A stretch of 49,078 nucleotides of DNA, from positions 1 through 49,078 of the forward strand of contig NZ_JAEUMN010000188.1 of the NCBI RefSeq assembly GCF_016793225.1. Direction: 5' to 3'. A model generated the notes under the pieces. The model saw nothing but the letters and a program-made list of their open reading frames with translations, did no database searches and was not told where the DNA came from. The DNA is from Phenylobacterium sp. (GTDB lineage: Bacteria; Pseudomonadota; Alphaproteobacteria; Caulobacterales; Caulobacteraceae). This document shows, one piece after another, positions 26,093 to 34,711 of the stretch; position 1 is the stretch's first letter, and each line of letters starts with the position of its first letter. The position numbers and the translations under genes are program-made.

Positions 26093-26761
26093 ATGGGACG
26101 GCGCAGGACGGACAAGGCGGCGGGCCTCAGCCCCGCAGAACGGACCCGGCTCTGGCGCGAGGAGCGCCAGCGGCTCGGGCTCGTGAAGCTGGAGCTCTGG
26201 GTTCCCCCCGCAGCCAGGTCCGACATCCAGGCCGCCGCCCGCGCGATCATCACGGCGTCGAGCCGCGGACCGGCGCTGATGAGAAACCCCGACCCTCCGC
26301 AGGGATCATTCCAGATGGACCATGTCATCGACACCGATTGGTCGGTGAAGAGTCTTGCCGAAGCGCTGTCCGAGACCCGCCTCCTGCGCGAGGGCGAACT
26401 GACCGCGCGCGTGCTGGAGGGGACGGACCCCGTGCTGCAGGTCACCATGCACGAGTTCGGCGACCTGCCGGTCTTCATGTCGGTGGGCGCCGAGCAAATC
26501 GTCGTGAGCGCGCTGCTGTGGCCGGTGGACGAGCAGAAGGACCAGGCGGCGTTCAACGTCTTCCTGCTGAAGGCGCAGAAGCTGGTGCCGCTCTCGAACT
26601 TCGGAATCACCACCATCGCCGGCCGCGACTACTACGAGGTGTTCGGCGAACTGTCGTGCAAGACGACCCTGCAGACGGTCATCATCGAACTGCGCATGCT
26701 GGCGGAGAACGCGATCCGCGCCGCCAGCGACCTGCGCGACGATTTCGCCTCGGCGGCCTGA
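26093..26761 (+). CDS. DUF2170 (YjfI-like) protein with N-terminal DNA-binding-like extension
   Basis: A 222-residue protein. Residues ~75-222 match the DUF2170/YjfI family (VKSLAEALSETRLLREGELTARVL... through VPLSNFGITTIAGRDYYEVFGELS). The first ~60 residues (SPAERTRLWREERQRLGLVKLELWVPPAARSDIQAAARA) resemble the arginine-rich strand-helix-helix pattern of MazE-like/DUF3018 and ribbon-helix-helix antitoxins. E. coli YjfI lacks this extension. The ATG at 26093 is used; an upstream GTG (26057) would translate the palindromic promoter region. First gene of the rightward arm, 13 bases before the PspA gene. The DNA-binding role is inference. Confidence 0.8.
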   Translation: MGRRRTDKAAGLSPAERTRLWREERQRLGLVKLELWVPPAARSDIQAAARAIITASSRGPALMRNPDPPQGSFQMDHVIDTDWSVKSLAEALSETRLLREGELTARVLEGTDPVLQVTMHEFGDLPVFMSVGAEQIVVSALLWPVDEQKDQAAFNVFLLKAQKLVPLSNFGITTIAGRDYYEVFGELSCKTTLQTVIIELRMLAENAIRAASDLRDDFASAA

Positions 26762-26774
26762 GCCCGGAGCCCAC

Positions 26775-27539
26775 ATGTCGATCTTCACCAAGCTCATCAC
26801 CCTCTTCCGCGGCGCCAGCTACGAGGCCGGCGCGGCGGTCGTCGACGCCAACGCGCTGCGCATCCTCGACCAGGAGATCCGCGACGCGGACAACGCGCTG
26901 GGGCGCGCCCGCGACGACCTGGCCACGCTCGTCGCCAAGCGGCGCATGCTGGAAAAGGAGATCCAGGGCCTGAAGGACCAGTCGGCCCGGTACGAGGGCT
27001 CGGCGCGCGCCGCCCTGGCGAAGGGCGACGAAGGCCTCGCCCGCGAGGTGGCCGTCCGGATCGCCGACCTGGAGACCGACATCGGCGTCAAGACCCCGCA
27101 GCTCGCCGACATGCGCACCGCCGAGGAGCGCCTGCACCAGACCATCGCCCAGACGCAGCAGAAGGTCGAAAACCTGCGCCGCGAGATCGACGTGGTGAAG
27201 GTCAACGACAGCGTCCAGCGCGCCCAGGCTTCCGTCGCCTCCCGCGGCGGCTCGGCGCAGGCGTCGCTCGGCTCGGCCGCGGACAGCCTCAAGCGGATCA
27301 AGGAACGCCAGGCGATCGCCGACGAGAAGTTCCGCGCCGCCGGCGAGCTGGAGGACAAGCGCACCGGCGCCGACCTCGACGCCAAGCTGGCCGCCGCCGG
27401 GATCCTGCCGGGCCACCAGAGCGCCGACGACATCCTGGCCCGCCTGAAGGCCCCCGCCGGCGAGCCGATGCCCCAGCTCGAGGCCCCGCGCCTGCAGCTC
27501 GAGGCTCAGCCGGTCCCGGTCGAGCGGAAGGAGAGCTGA
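26775..27539 (+). CDS. PspA/IM30 family protein (YjfJ-like)
   Basis: A 254-residue PspA/IM30-family protein, predicted to be almost entirely coiled coil up to about residue 180. It starts MSIFTKLITLFRGASYEAG, an amphipathic membrane-binding helix, and ends in a proline/glutamine-rich tail. PspA-family proteins form ESCRT-III-like polymers on damaged inner membrane. As in E. coli yjfJ it lies in a DUF2170-DUF2491-DUF350-DUF1190 neighbourhood rather than with pspBC. It is followed by an inverted-repeat element, then the ATP-grasp gene. Confidence 0.9.
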   Translation: MSIFTKLITLFRGASYEAGAAVVDANALRILDQEIRDADNALGRARDDLATLVAKRRMLEKEIQGLKDQSARYEGSARAALAKGDEGLAREVAVRIADLETDIGVKTPQLADMRTAEERLHQTIAQTQQKVENLRREIDVVKVNDSVQRAQASVASRGGSAQASLGSAADSLKRIKERQAIADEKFRAAGELEDKRTGADLDAKLAAAGILPGHQSADDILARLKAPAGEPMPQLEAPRLQLEAQPVPVERKES

Positions 27540-27557
27540 GGGTCCCGCTCTCCTTAC

Positions 27558-27688
27558 GTCATCCCGCGGCTTGTCCGCGGGACCCATGTCGGCGACCGCG
27601 CGAGCCACGAAACGAAGGCGCGGGGCGAATACCCACGCACGCGCCTGCGAGCGGGACGATGGGTCCCGCGAACAAGTCGCGGGATGAC
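27558..27688. repeat. 131-bp inverted-repeat element, type B
   Basis: Termini 27558-27587 and 27659-27688 are 30 bases each and match as reverse complements at 28 of 30 positions (GTCATCCCGCGGC ... GGGACCCAT). Each arm can itself form a hairpin (CCCGCGG-CTTGT-CCGCGGG). The ends match those of the 15474-15621 element. It sits between the PspA-like and ATP-grasp genes and could attenuate or terminate transcription between them. Confidence 0.85.
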
Positions 27689-27715
27689 GAGCAGGGGTCC
27701 GGAGATTCCGACACC

Positions 27716-28879
27716 ATGAAACGCATCAAGACCCCCGAGCGCCCCGGCTGGGACGAGAAGGCCGAGCGGCTCGGCTTCACGTGGCGCCATATCGACGGGG
27801 CGCGGTACTGGGACGAGCGGGCCTACTACGCGTTCAGCCTGCCCGAGATCGAGGAGGGGCTCGAGGCGCCCGCGCGCGAGCTGCACGCCCTGTGCCTGGA
27901 CCTCGTGGACGAGGTGGTGAAGTCGGAAGAGCTGATGGCGAAGCTCGCCATCCCCGAGGCCAGCCGCGACGACGTGGCTGAGAGCTGGGCGCGGCGCGAT
28001 CCCTCGCTCTACGGCCGGTTCGACTTCGCCTACGACGGCGAGGGTCCGGCGAAGCTCTTCGAGTACAACGCCGACACGCCCACCAGCATCTACGAGTCCG
28101 CGGCCTTCCAGTGGATCTGGCTGGAGGACATGATGGCGGCCGGGCGCCTGCCCGCCAACGCGGACCAGTTCAACAGCCTGCACGAGAAGCTGCAGTCGCG
28201 CTTCCGGGCGATCTTCCCGGCGGGCGGCTTCGTCCACTTCGCCAGCGATCCCGACGCGGTCGAGGACCGGCAGACGGTGAAGTACCTCGAGGACATCGCC
28301 TCCCAGGCCGGGATCGAGCCCAAGTTCACGCCCGTGGGCGAGATCGGCCTGACGGCGGACCAGAAGTTCGTGGACCAGGACGGCTACGTCATCCAGGCGC
28401 TCTTCAAGCTGTACCCCTGGGAGGAGATGCTGCGGGAGGAATACGCCGCCAACATCAAGGCCTCGGGGACGCAGTTCCTGGAGCCGGCGTGGAAGGCGGT
28501 GCTCTCGAACAAGGGCGTTCTGCCGCTGCTCTGGGCGCGGCATGAGGGCCACCCGAACCTGTTGCCCGCCTACTTCGAGGACGATCCCCGGGCCGCCGAC
28601 CTGGGCCGCTCGTTCGTGCGCAAGCCGCTGTTCAGCCGCGAGGGCGCCAACATCGAGCTCGTGAAGGCCGGCCGACGGGCCCGCGTGCTGGACCAGGGCT
28701 ACGGCGAGGAGGGCCACATCCGCCAGGCGCTCCACGAGGTCACCGCCTTCGACGGGAACTATCCCGTGATCGGCGCGTGGATCGTGGGAGACGAGCCGGC
28801 CGGCATCGGCATCCGCGAGGACCGCAGCCGCGTCACCCGCAACCTCAGCCGCTTCGTTCCCCACGCGATCATCGGGTAG
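27716..28879 (+). CDS. Glutathionylspermidine synthase-like ATP-grasp protein (YjfC-like)
   Basis: A 387-residue homologue of the synthetase half of glutathionylspermidine synthase (the GSP_synth family, like E. coli YjfC and YgiC); there is no amidase domain. Recognisable segments are YAFSLPEIEEGLEAPARELHALC near the N-terminus, FDFAYDGEGPAKLFEYNADTPTS (about 102-124), LFKLYPWEEM, and FVRKPLFSREGANI (ATP-grasp). The family forms amide bonds between peptides and amines, but the substrate here is unknown. GGAG lies 11 bases before the ATG at 27716. Last gene of the rightward arm, separated from the PspA gene by a repeat. Confidence 0.88.
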   Translation: MKRIKTPERPGWDEKAERLGFTWRHIDGARYWDERAYYAFSLPEIEEGLEAPARELHALCLDLVDEVVKSEELMAKLAIPEASRDDVAESWARRDPSLYGRFDFAYDGEGPAKLFEYNADTPTSIYESAAFQWIWLEDMMAAGRLPANADQFNSLHEKLQSRFRAIFPAGGFVHFASDPDAVEDRQTVKYLEDIASQAGIEPKFTPVGEIGLTADQKFVDQDGYVIQALFKLYPWEEMLREEYAANIKASGTQFLEPAWKAVLSNKGVLPLLWARHEGHPNLLPAYFEDDPRAADLGRSFVRKPLFSREGANIELVKAGRRARVLDQGYGEEGHIRQALHEVTAFDGNYPVIGAWIVGDEPAGIGIREDRSRVTRNLSRFVPHAIIG

Positions 28880-28900
28880 CGGCGCAAGCTCGCCCCACGT

Positions 28901-29578
28901 TCAGCGGACGAACAGGCGCCGGCTGGGGCAGAGGTCGGCGACGGGGCAGGCTTCGCACTTCGGCCGGCGCGCGAGGCAGGTGTAGCGGCCGTGCAGGATC
29001 AGCCAGTGGTGGGCGCGCGTCAGGTACGGTTCGGGGACGATGGCCATCAGGTCCTGCTCGACCTTGTCGGGCGTCTTGCCGGTCGAGAGACCCAGCCGAT
29101 GGCCGACGCGGAAGACATGGGTGTCCACCGCGATCGCCGGCTCGATGCGCAGCTCGTTCAGGACCACCGAGGCGGTCTTGCGGCCGACGCCCGGCAGCGC
29201 CTGCAGCTTCTCGCGCTCCAGAGGCACCTCGCCGCCATACTGCTCGACCAGGATCTCGGCCATCCGGACGACGTTGCGGGCCTTCGTGTTGAACAGCCCG
29301 ATGGAGCTGATGAACGGCTTCAGGCCGTCCTCTCCCAGCGCCAGCATCTTCTGCGGCGTATCGGCGACCGCGAACAGCTTCGCGGTGGCCTTGTTGACCG
29401 AGACGTCGGTGGCCTGGGCCGACAGGGCGACCGCGACGACCAGCGTGTAGGGGCCGGCGTAGTCGAGCTCGGTGCGCGGATCCGACTCCTGCGCCTCGAA
29501 GCGCGCGAACAGCTCGGCGATCCGCGCCTGTTCGGCGGGCTTGAGCTTGCGGCGCGGCGGTCCGGCGGGTCTGGGCAC
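28901..29578 (-). CDS. nth: Endonuclease III (DNA glycosylase/AP lyase)
   Basis: A 225-residue Nth that excises oxidised pyrimidines in base-excision repair. The helix-hairpin-helix LPGVGRKTASV carries catalytic K134, and VDTHVFRV carries catalytic D152. The [4Fe-4S] ligands C201, C208, C211 and C217 have the canonical C-x6-C-x2-C-x5-C spacing. The start is GTG at 29578; the basic N-terminal 15 residues are an extension relative to E. coli Nth. It lies 7 bases after the SDR stop and is convergent with the ATP-grasp gene. Confidence 0.95.
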   Translation of the reverse strand: MPRPAGPPRRKLKPAEQARIAELFARFEAQESDPRTELDYAGPYTLVVAVALSAQATDVSVNKATAKLFAVADTPQKMLALGEDGLKPFISSIGLFNTKARNVVRMAEILVEQYGGEVPLEREKLQALPGVGRKTASVVLNELRIEPAIAVDTHVFRVGHRLGLSTGKTPDKVEQDLMAIVPEPYLTRAHHWLILHGRYTCLARRPKCEACPVADLCPSRRLFVR

Positions 29579-29585
29579 GGCCGCG

Positions 29586-30362
29586 CTAGCCGCCCCGATC
29601 GACGGCGAAGGGGCTGAAGGCCTGCTGCACCGGCATCAGCTCCAGGGTGTTGACGTTGATGTGCGCCGGGAGCCTCAGCACGCTCTCGCAGACCAGGGCC
29701 ACATCGTCGGCGCTCATGGCGTGGACGCCCTTGTAGACGTTGTCCGCCCTCTCGCGGTCGCCGGCGAACCGCACCAGCGAGAACTCGGTGTCGGCCATTC
29801 CGGGCTCGATGGAGGTGACCCGCACCTTCGTGCCCAGGAGATCGGCGCGCAGGTTCAGCGAGAACTGGCGGACGAACGCCTTCGTCGCGCCGTAGACGTT
29901 GCCGCCGGGGTACGGATAGCTGGCCGCCACCGACGACAGGTTGATCACGTCGCCGCAGTTGCGCTCCACCATGCCGGGCAGCACCGCCCGGGTGATGCGG
30001 ACGAGTCCCGTCACATTGGTGTCGATCATCGTCGTCCAGTCGTCGAGCGAGGCCTCGTGCGCCTTGCCCAGGCCCAGCGCCAGGCCGGCGTTGTTGTAGA
30101 GGACGTCGATGGCCTGGAACCCGGCCGGCAGGCCCGGCAGCAGGGCGTCGATGGAGTCGGGGCTGCGCACGTCGAGCTCGCGGGTGAGGAGGTCGGGCGT
30201 GCGCAGTTCGTCGGCGAGCGCCTGCAGGCGGTCCACCCGCCGGCCCGTGGCGATCACCTTGGCGCCGCCGGCGACCAGGCGCCGCGCCATGGCCTCCCCG
30301 AAGCCCGACGTTGCCCCCGTGACGAGCGCGATGCGGCCCCTGGCCCAGGTCTGTTCGGTCAT
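29586..30362 (-). CDS. Short-chain dehydrogenase/reductase (YdfG-like)
   Basis: A 258-residue SDR. The NADP-binding TGATSGFG is at 15-22, with R38/R39 after the second strand (ATGRRVDRL) favouring NADP. NNAG and the catalytic Ser (NLSSVAA) and YGATK motifs are present. The sequence most resembles the YdfG / serine 3-dehydrogenase branch, which oxidises 3-hydroxy acids such as L-allo-threonine; the substrate is not proven. Cotranscribed with nth, and divergent from the DUF2244 gene. Confidence 0.88.
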   Translation of the reverse strand: MTEQTWARGRIALVTGATSGFGEAMARRLVAGGAKVIATGRRVDRLQALADELRTPDLLTRELDVRSPDSIDALLPGLPAGFQAIDVLYNNAGLALGLGKAHEASLDDWTTMIDTNVTGLVRITRAVLPGMVERNCGDVINLSSVAASYPYPGGNVYGATKAFVRQFSLNLRADLLGTKVRVTSIEPGMADTEFSLVRFAGDRERADNVYKGVHAMSADDVALVCESVLRLPAHINVNTLELMPVQQAFSPFAVDRGG

Positions 30363-30412
30363 GGCGGTTGGGATAGTGGACTTCTGCGGCGACCGGAATA
30401 GTGTCCGCAGCC

Positions 30413-30895
30413 ATGCCTGCGGCGGCCCTCTACATGGACGCGGAGATCCGGCCCAACCGGTCGCTGTCCGACCGCGGCTTCATCATCCTGATCAGCCTGA
30501 TCACCGTGGCCAACTGCGCTTCGGCGCTGGTGTTCCTGCGGATGGGCGCGGTCTTCGTCCTGCTGCCGTTCCTGGCGATCGACGTGCTGGCGGTGGTCGT
30601 GGCGTTCATGGCCAGCTTCCGCGCCGGCCGCATCGTCCAGCGGGTCCAGGTCAGCCCCGCCGAGGTGACCGTCACCTACGAGAGCCCGAAGGAGACCCGG
30701 GTCGTCTGGGAGAGCCCTACGGCGTTCACCCGGGTGGCCACCGAGCGGGACGAGGAGGACCGGGTCACGGCCCTGCGGCTCGCGCTGTCGGGGCGGGAGA
30801 CGCCGGTCGCGCAGGCGCTCAGTCCTGGCGAGCGGGCGGCCTTCGCACGCGCCCTGGAAGACGCGATCTGGAAGGCTCGCCGGCACCGCGACTGA
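30413..30895 (+). CDS. DUF2244 membrane protein
   Basis: A 160-residue protein with two adjacent membrane helices near the N-terminus (about 22-41 and 43-65) and a C-terminal cytoplasmic beta-rich domain, the DUF2244 layout. Function is unknown. DUF2244 genes often neighbour nth in alphaproteobacteria, and do here (divergent across the SDR gene). The start is uncertain: ATG at 30413 or ATG at 30434 (MDAEIRPNRSLS). Confidence 0.82.
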   Translation: MPAAALYMDAEIRPNRSLSDRGFIILISLITVANCASALVFLRMGAVFVLLPFLAIDVLAVVVAFMASFRAGRIVQRVQVSPAEVTVTYESPKETRVVWESPTAFTRVATERDEEDRVTALRLALSGRETPVAQALSPGERAAFARALEDAIWKARRHRD

Positions 30896-30920
30896 CATCC
30901 ACACTGGACAGGGCCCGAAA

Positions 30921-30957
30921 ATGGTTTAGACCTTAGCTATATGGTTTAGGTCTAAAC
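30921..30957. promoter_or_regulatory. Palindromic operator/promoter for the nitroreductase-marR operon
   Basis: GTTTAGACC (30924-30932) is the exact reverse complement of GGTCTAAAC (30949-30957). In addition ATGGTTTAG occurs twice at a 20-bp spacing (30921 and 30941), and GTTTAG-GT-CTAAAC (30944-30957) is a second palindrome. A -10-like CTATAT lies between the arms. The layout suggests a dimeric repressor, most simply the MarR protein encoded in the operon, occluding its own promoter. Confidence 0.7.
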
Positions 30958-30968
30958 GGAATACGCCG

Positions 30969-32099
30969 ATGCCCACCCGCCGCCATGTCCTGGAAGTCCT
31001 GGCCGCCGCCGCGCCGCTGGCGGCGTGCGGCCCGCCGTCGGGGCCCGATCCGGTCGCGGCCTGGCGCAATCCGGGAGCGGGGGAGACGGACCCCCGGCGG
31101 TGGGCGCTGGCGCATGCCATCCTCGCCCCGAACCCGCACAATCGGCAGCCCTGGCTGGTGGACCTGCCGGGTCGCGACGAGATCGTGCTGCACGTGGACC
31201 GCACGCGCCTGCTGCCGGCGACCGACCCGCCGAACCGGCAGATCGTCCTGGGCTGCGGCGCGTTCCTGGAGGTGCTCGCGATCGCGGCGGCGCAGCGCGG
31301 CCTGCGGGCCGACGTCACGCCCTGGCCGCAGGGCGAGCCCCAACCGGTGCTCGACGACCGCCCGGTGGCGCATGTCCGGCTGGCGGCCGACGCTTCGGTG
31401 CGGCCCGACCCGCTGTTCGCGCAGATCCTCCGCCGGCACACCAACCGCCAGCCGTTCGACCTGAAGCGCCCGCCGGCCGAGGCCGAGCTCGCCGCGATCA
31501 CGGCCGCCGCGTCTGCGCCGCTGACCGCCGGATCGGTGACCGACGCCGCGCGGCGGGCGCGCCTGATCGCCGTGGGCGGCGAGGGGTTCCGCATCGAGGG
31601 CGCCACCACCGCCACGCACATGGAGTCGGTGCGGCTGATGCGCATCGGCCGCGAGGAGATCGCCCGCCACCGCGACGGAATCGCGCTGGAGGGGCCGATG
31701 ATCGACGGCCTCGCGGCGCTCGGCCTGATGTCGCACAAGACGCTGGCGGACCCCAAGTCGTTCGCCTCGCGCAGCGGCGAGGACATGTGGCTGAAGATGC
31801 TGGCCGCCACCCCGGCCTTCGTCTGGCTCCGGGGGCCCGACAACGGCCGCGCCACCCAGCTCGCGGCCGGCCGGGCCTATGCGCGCATGCAGCTGACCGC
31901 CACGGCGCAGGGGCTCTCGCTGCACCCCTGGAGCATGACGCTGCAGGAGTTCCCCGAGATGGCCGGCCCCTACCGCGAGACCCAGGCCTTGCTGGACGCG
32001 TCGCCCGCCGCGCCGCTGCAGATGCTGGTGCGCGCCGGCCGCGCGAAGCCGGCCGGGCCGGCGCCCCGGCGCGGCCTCGCCGAGCATATCCGCGCATGA
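30969..32099 (+). CDS. Exported nitroreductase-like (Acg family) protein
   Basis: A 376-residue protein with an N-terminal export signal (MPTRRHVLEVLAAAAPLAAC) that contains a twin Arg at 4-5 and ends in a lipobox-like AAC, so it may be a lipoprotein. The rest resembles the two-lobed, flavin-binding nitroreductase superfamily members related to mycobacterial Acg: APNPHNRQPWLVDL (about 53-66) and RRHTNRQPF (about 158-166) are the typical motifs. Substrate is unknown; reduction of quinones or nitro compounds, or simple flavin binding, are possible. Its stop overlaps the marR ATG by 4 bases. Confidence 0.8.
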   Translation: MPTRRHVLEVLAAAAPLAACGPPSGPDPVAAWRNPGAGETDPRRWALAHAILAPNPHNRQPWLVDLPGRDEIVLHVDRTRLLPATDPPNRQIVLGCGAFLEVLAIAAAQRGLRADVTPWPQGEPQPVLDDRPVAHVRLAADASVRPDPLFAQILRRHTNRQPFDLKRPPAEAELAAITAAASAPLTAGSVTDAARRARLIAVGGEGFRIEGATTATHMESVRLMRIGREEIARHRDGIALEGPMIDGLAALGLMSHKTLADPKSFASRSGEDMWLKMLAATPAFVWLRGPDNGRATQLAAGRAYARMQLTATAQGLSLHPWSMTLQEFPEMAGPYRETQALLDASPAAPLQMLVRAGRAKPAGPAPRRGLAEHIRA

Positions 32100-32545
32100 A
32101 GCCGCCCGCCGACCCGACGGCCTTCGTCTTCTTCAACGAGATCGGCATCATCGAGCACCTGGCGCGCACGGCCGCCGAGCGGGTGATGCCGCCCGGCCTC
32201 TCGATGGCCGGCTTCACCGTCCTGAACCACATGATCCGGATGGGCCACGTGCGCCGCGCGCCGTCGCGGATCGCCGGCGCCCTGCAGGTGACCAAGGCCG
32301 CGGTGACGGGCACGCTGAAGCGGCTGGAAGCCGAGGGCTGGGTCGTGGTCGAGGCCGACCCCGCGGACGGCCGGGGCAAGGCGGTCAGCGTGACGCCCGC
32401 CGGCCGGGCGGTGCGCGACGCGGCGGTCGCGAGCCTCGAGCCCCTGTTCCGGGAGCTGTTCTCCGAGGTCGACGAGGCTGAGCTGGCGGCCCTCCTGCCC
32501 ACGCTGCAGAAGGTGCGCCGGCTGCTGGACGAGGCCCGGGACTGA
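32096..32545 (+). CDS. MarR family transcriptional regulator
   Basis: A 149-residue winged-helix regulator of the MarR family. The DNA-recognition region is PSRIAGALQVTKAAVTGTLKRLEAEGWVVVEADPADGRGKAVSVT in the middle, with wing residues DGRGK. Helical dimerisation segments flank it. It is translationally coupled (ATGA) to the exported nitroreductase-like gene, and the operon promoter carries matching palindromes, so autorepression relieved by a small phenolic or electrophilic ligand is likely. Confidence 0.92.
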   Translation: MKPPADPTAFVFFNEIGIIEHLARTAAERVMPPGLSMAGFTVLNHMIRMGHVRRAPSRIAGALQVTKAAVTGTLKRLEAEGWVVVEADPADGRGKAVSVTPAGRAVRDAAVASLEPLFRELFSEVDEAELAALLPTLQKVRRLLDEARD

Positions 32546-32576
32546 AGCCCTCGCGCGGCCTTCTGCCTTGGGAACC

Positions 32577-32598
32577 GGTCCTCCCCGCGGGCAGGACC
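32577..32598. terminator. Possible hairpin between convergent marR and M48 genes
   Basis: GGTCCT and AGGACC bracket a GC-rich 10-base segment. There is no T-run, so terminator function is only suggested by its convergent position. Confidence 0.35.
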
Positions 32599-32621
32599 AT
32601 GGGAAGCCCGGGCGCTTGGGG

Positions 32622-33388
32622 TCAGGCGGGTCTGGCGACGGCGGCCTTCAGCGCTTCCAGGCGGCGCGTGTCGGCCGGGTGGGTGGAGATCACCTCGGGC
32701 GGCCGCTCGGTGTTCTGGGCCCGGCGGATCATCCGCTCCCAGAAGCGCACGGCGTCGTTGGGGTCCTGGCCGGCCTTGCGCATCAGGTCGACGCCCACGC
32801 GGTCGGCCTCGAGCTCGTGCTTGCGCGAGTAGGGCAGGATGACCCCCAGCACCGCGCCCGCGCCGAGGGCCGCGCCGATCTCGTCGGCGTACTGGCCGGC
32901 CTCCTGCGAGATCAGGAGCTGGGCGATGCCGACGCCCGCCTGGACGGCGATCTCCTGGCTCATCCGCTCGGCCGAGTGCCGCGCCAGGACGTGGCCGATC
33001 TCGTGTCCGACCACCGACGCGATGGCGCCGTCGTCGCGGGCGAACTCCATGAGGCCGCGGAAGAAGCCGACCCGGCCGTTGGGCAGGACGAAGGCGTTGA
33101 ACTCGGGGCTGTCCAGGACCGTGAACGACCAGTCGAGATCGTCGCGGCCGGCCGCCTTCACGAGCGGGGCGCCGATGCGGGCGAGCCGCGCCTGGGCGGC
33201 GGGGTCGGCCACCGGCGGGATCTTGGCCACCACCTCGTTCCAGGTGCGGTCGGCGAGGGTGGCCAGCTGGCCGTCGTCGACGAAGACGAGCTGGCGTCGG
33301 CCGGTGGCTGCGTTCTCGCTGCAGCCGGCGAGGCCGACCGCGCCGAGGGCGGCCAGCAGCCCGCGACGGGAGAAGCAGACGCCGCACA

Positions 33389-33389
<1 letters not shown>
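32622..33389 (-). CDS. M48 family metalloprotease, lipoprotein
   Basis: A 255-residue zinc metalloprotease like BepA/LoiP/OMA1-type outer-membrane quality-control proteases. The signal peptide ends in lipobox LAGC (C23). The active site HEIGH (129-133) is in VVGHEIGHVLARH, and the third ligand Glu is in RKHELEADRVG. GRRQLVFV and NAFVLPNGRVGFF are family hallmarks. The ATG shares one base with the hslU stop (TGATG), so it is coupled to the HslVU stress protease operon. Confidence 0.93.
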
Positions 33390-34693
<1,304 letters not shown>

Positions 34694-34711
34694 GCCGCGC
34701 TAGATAGGGGC

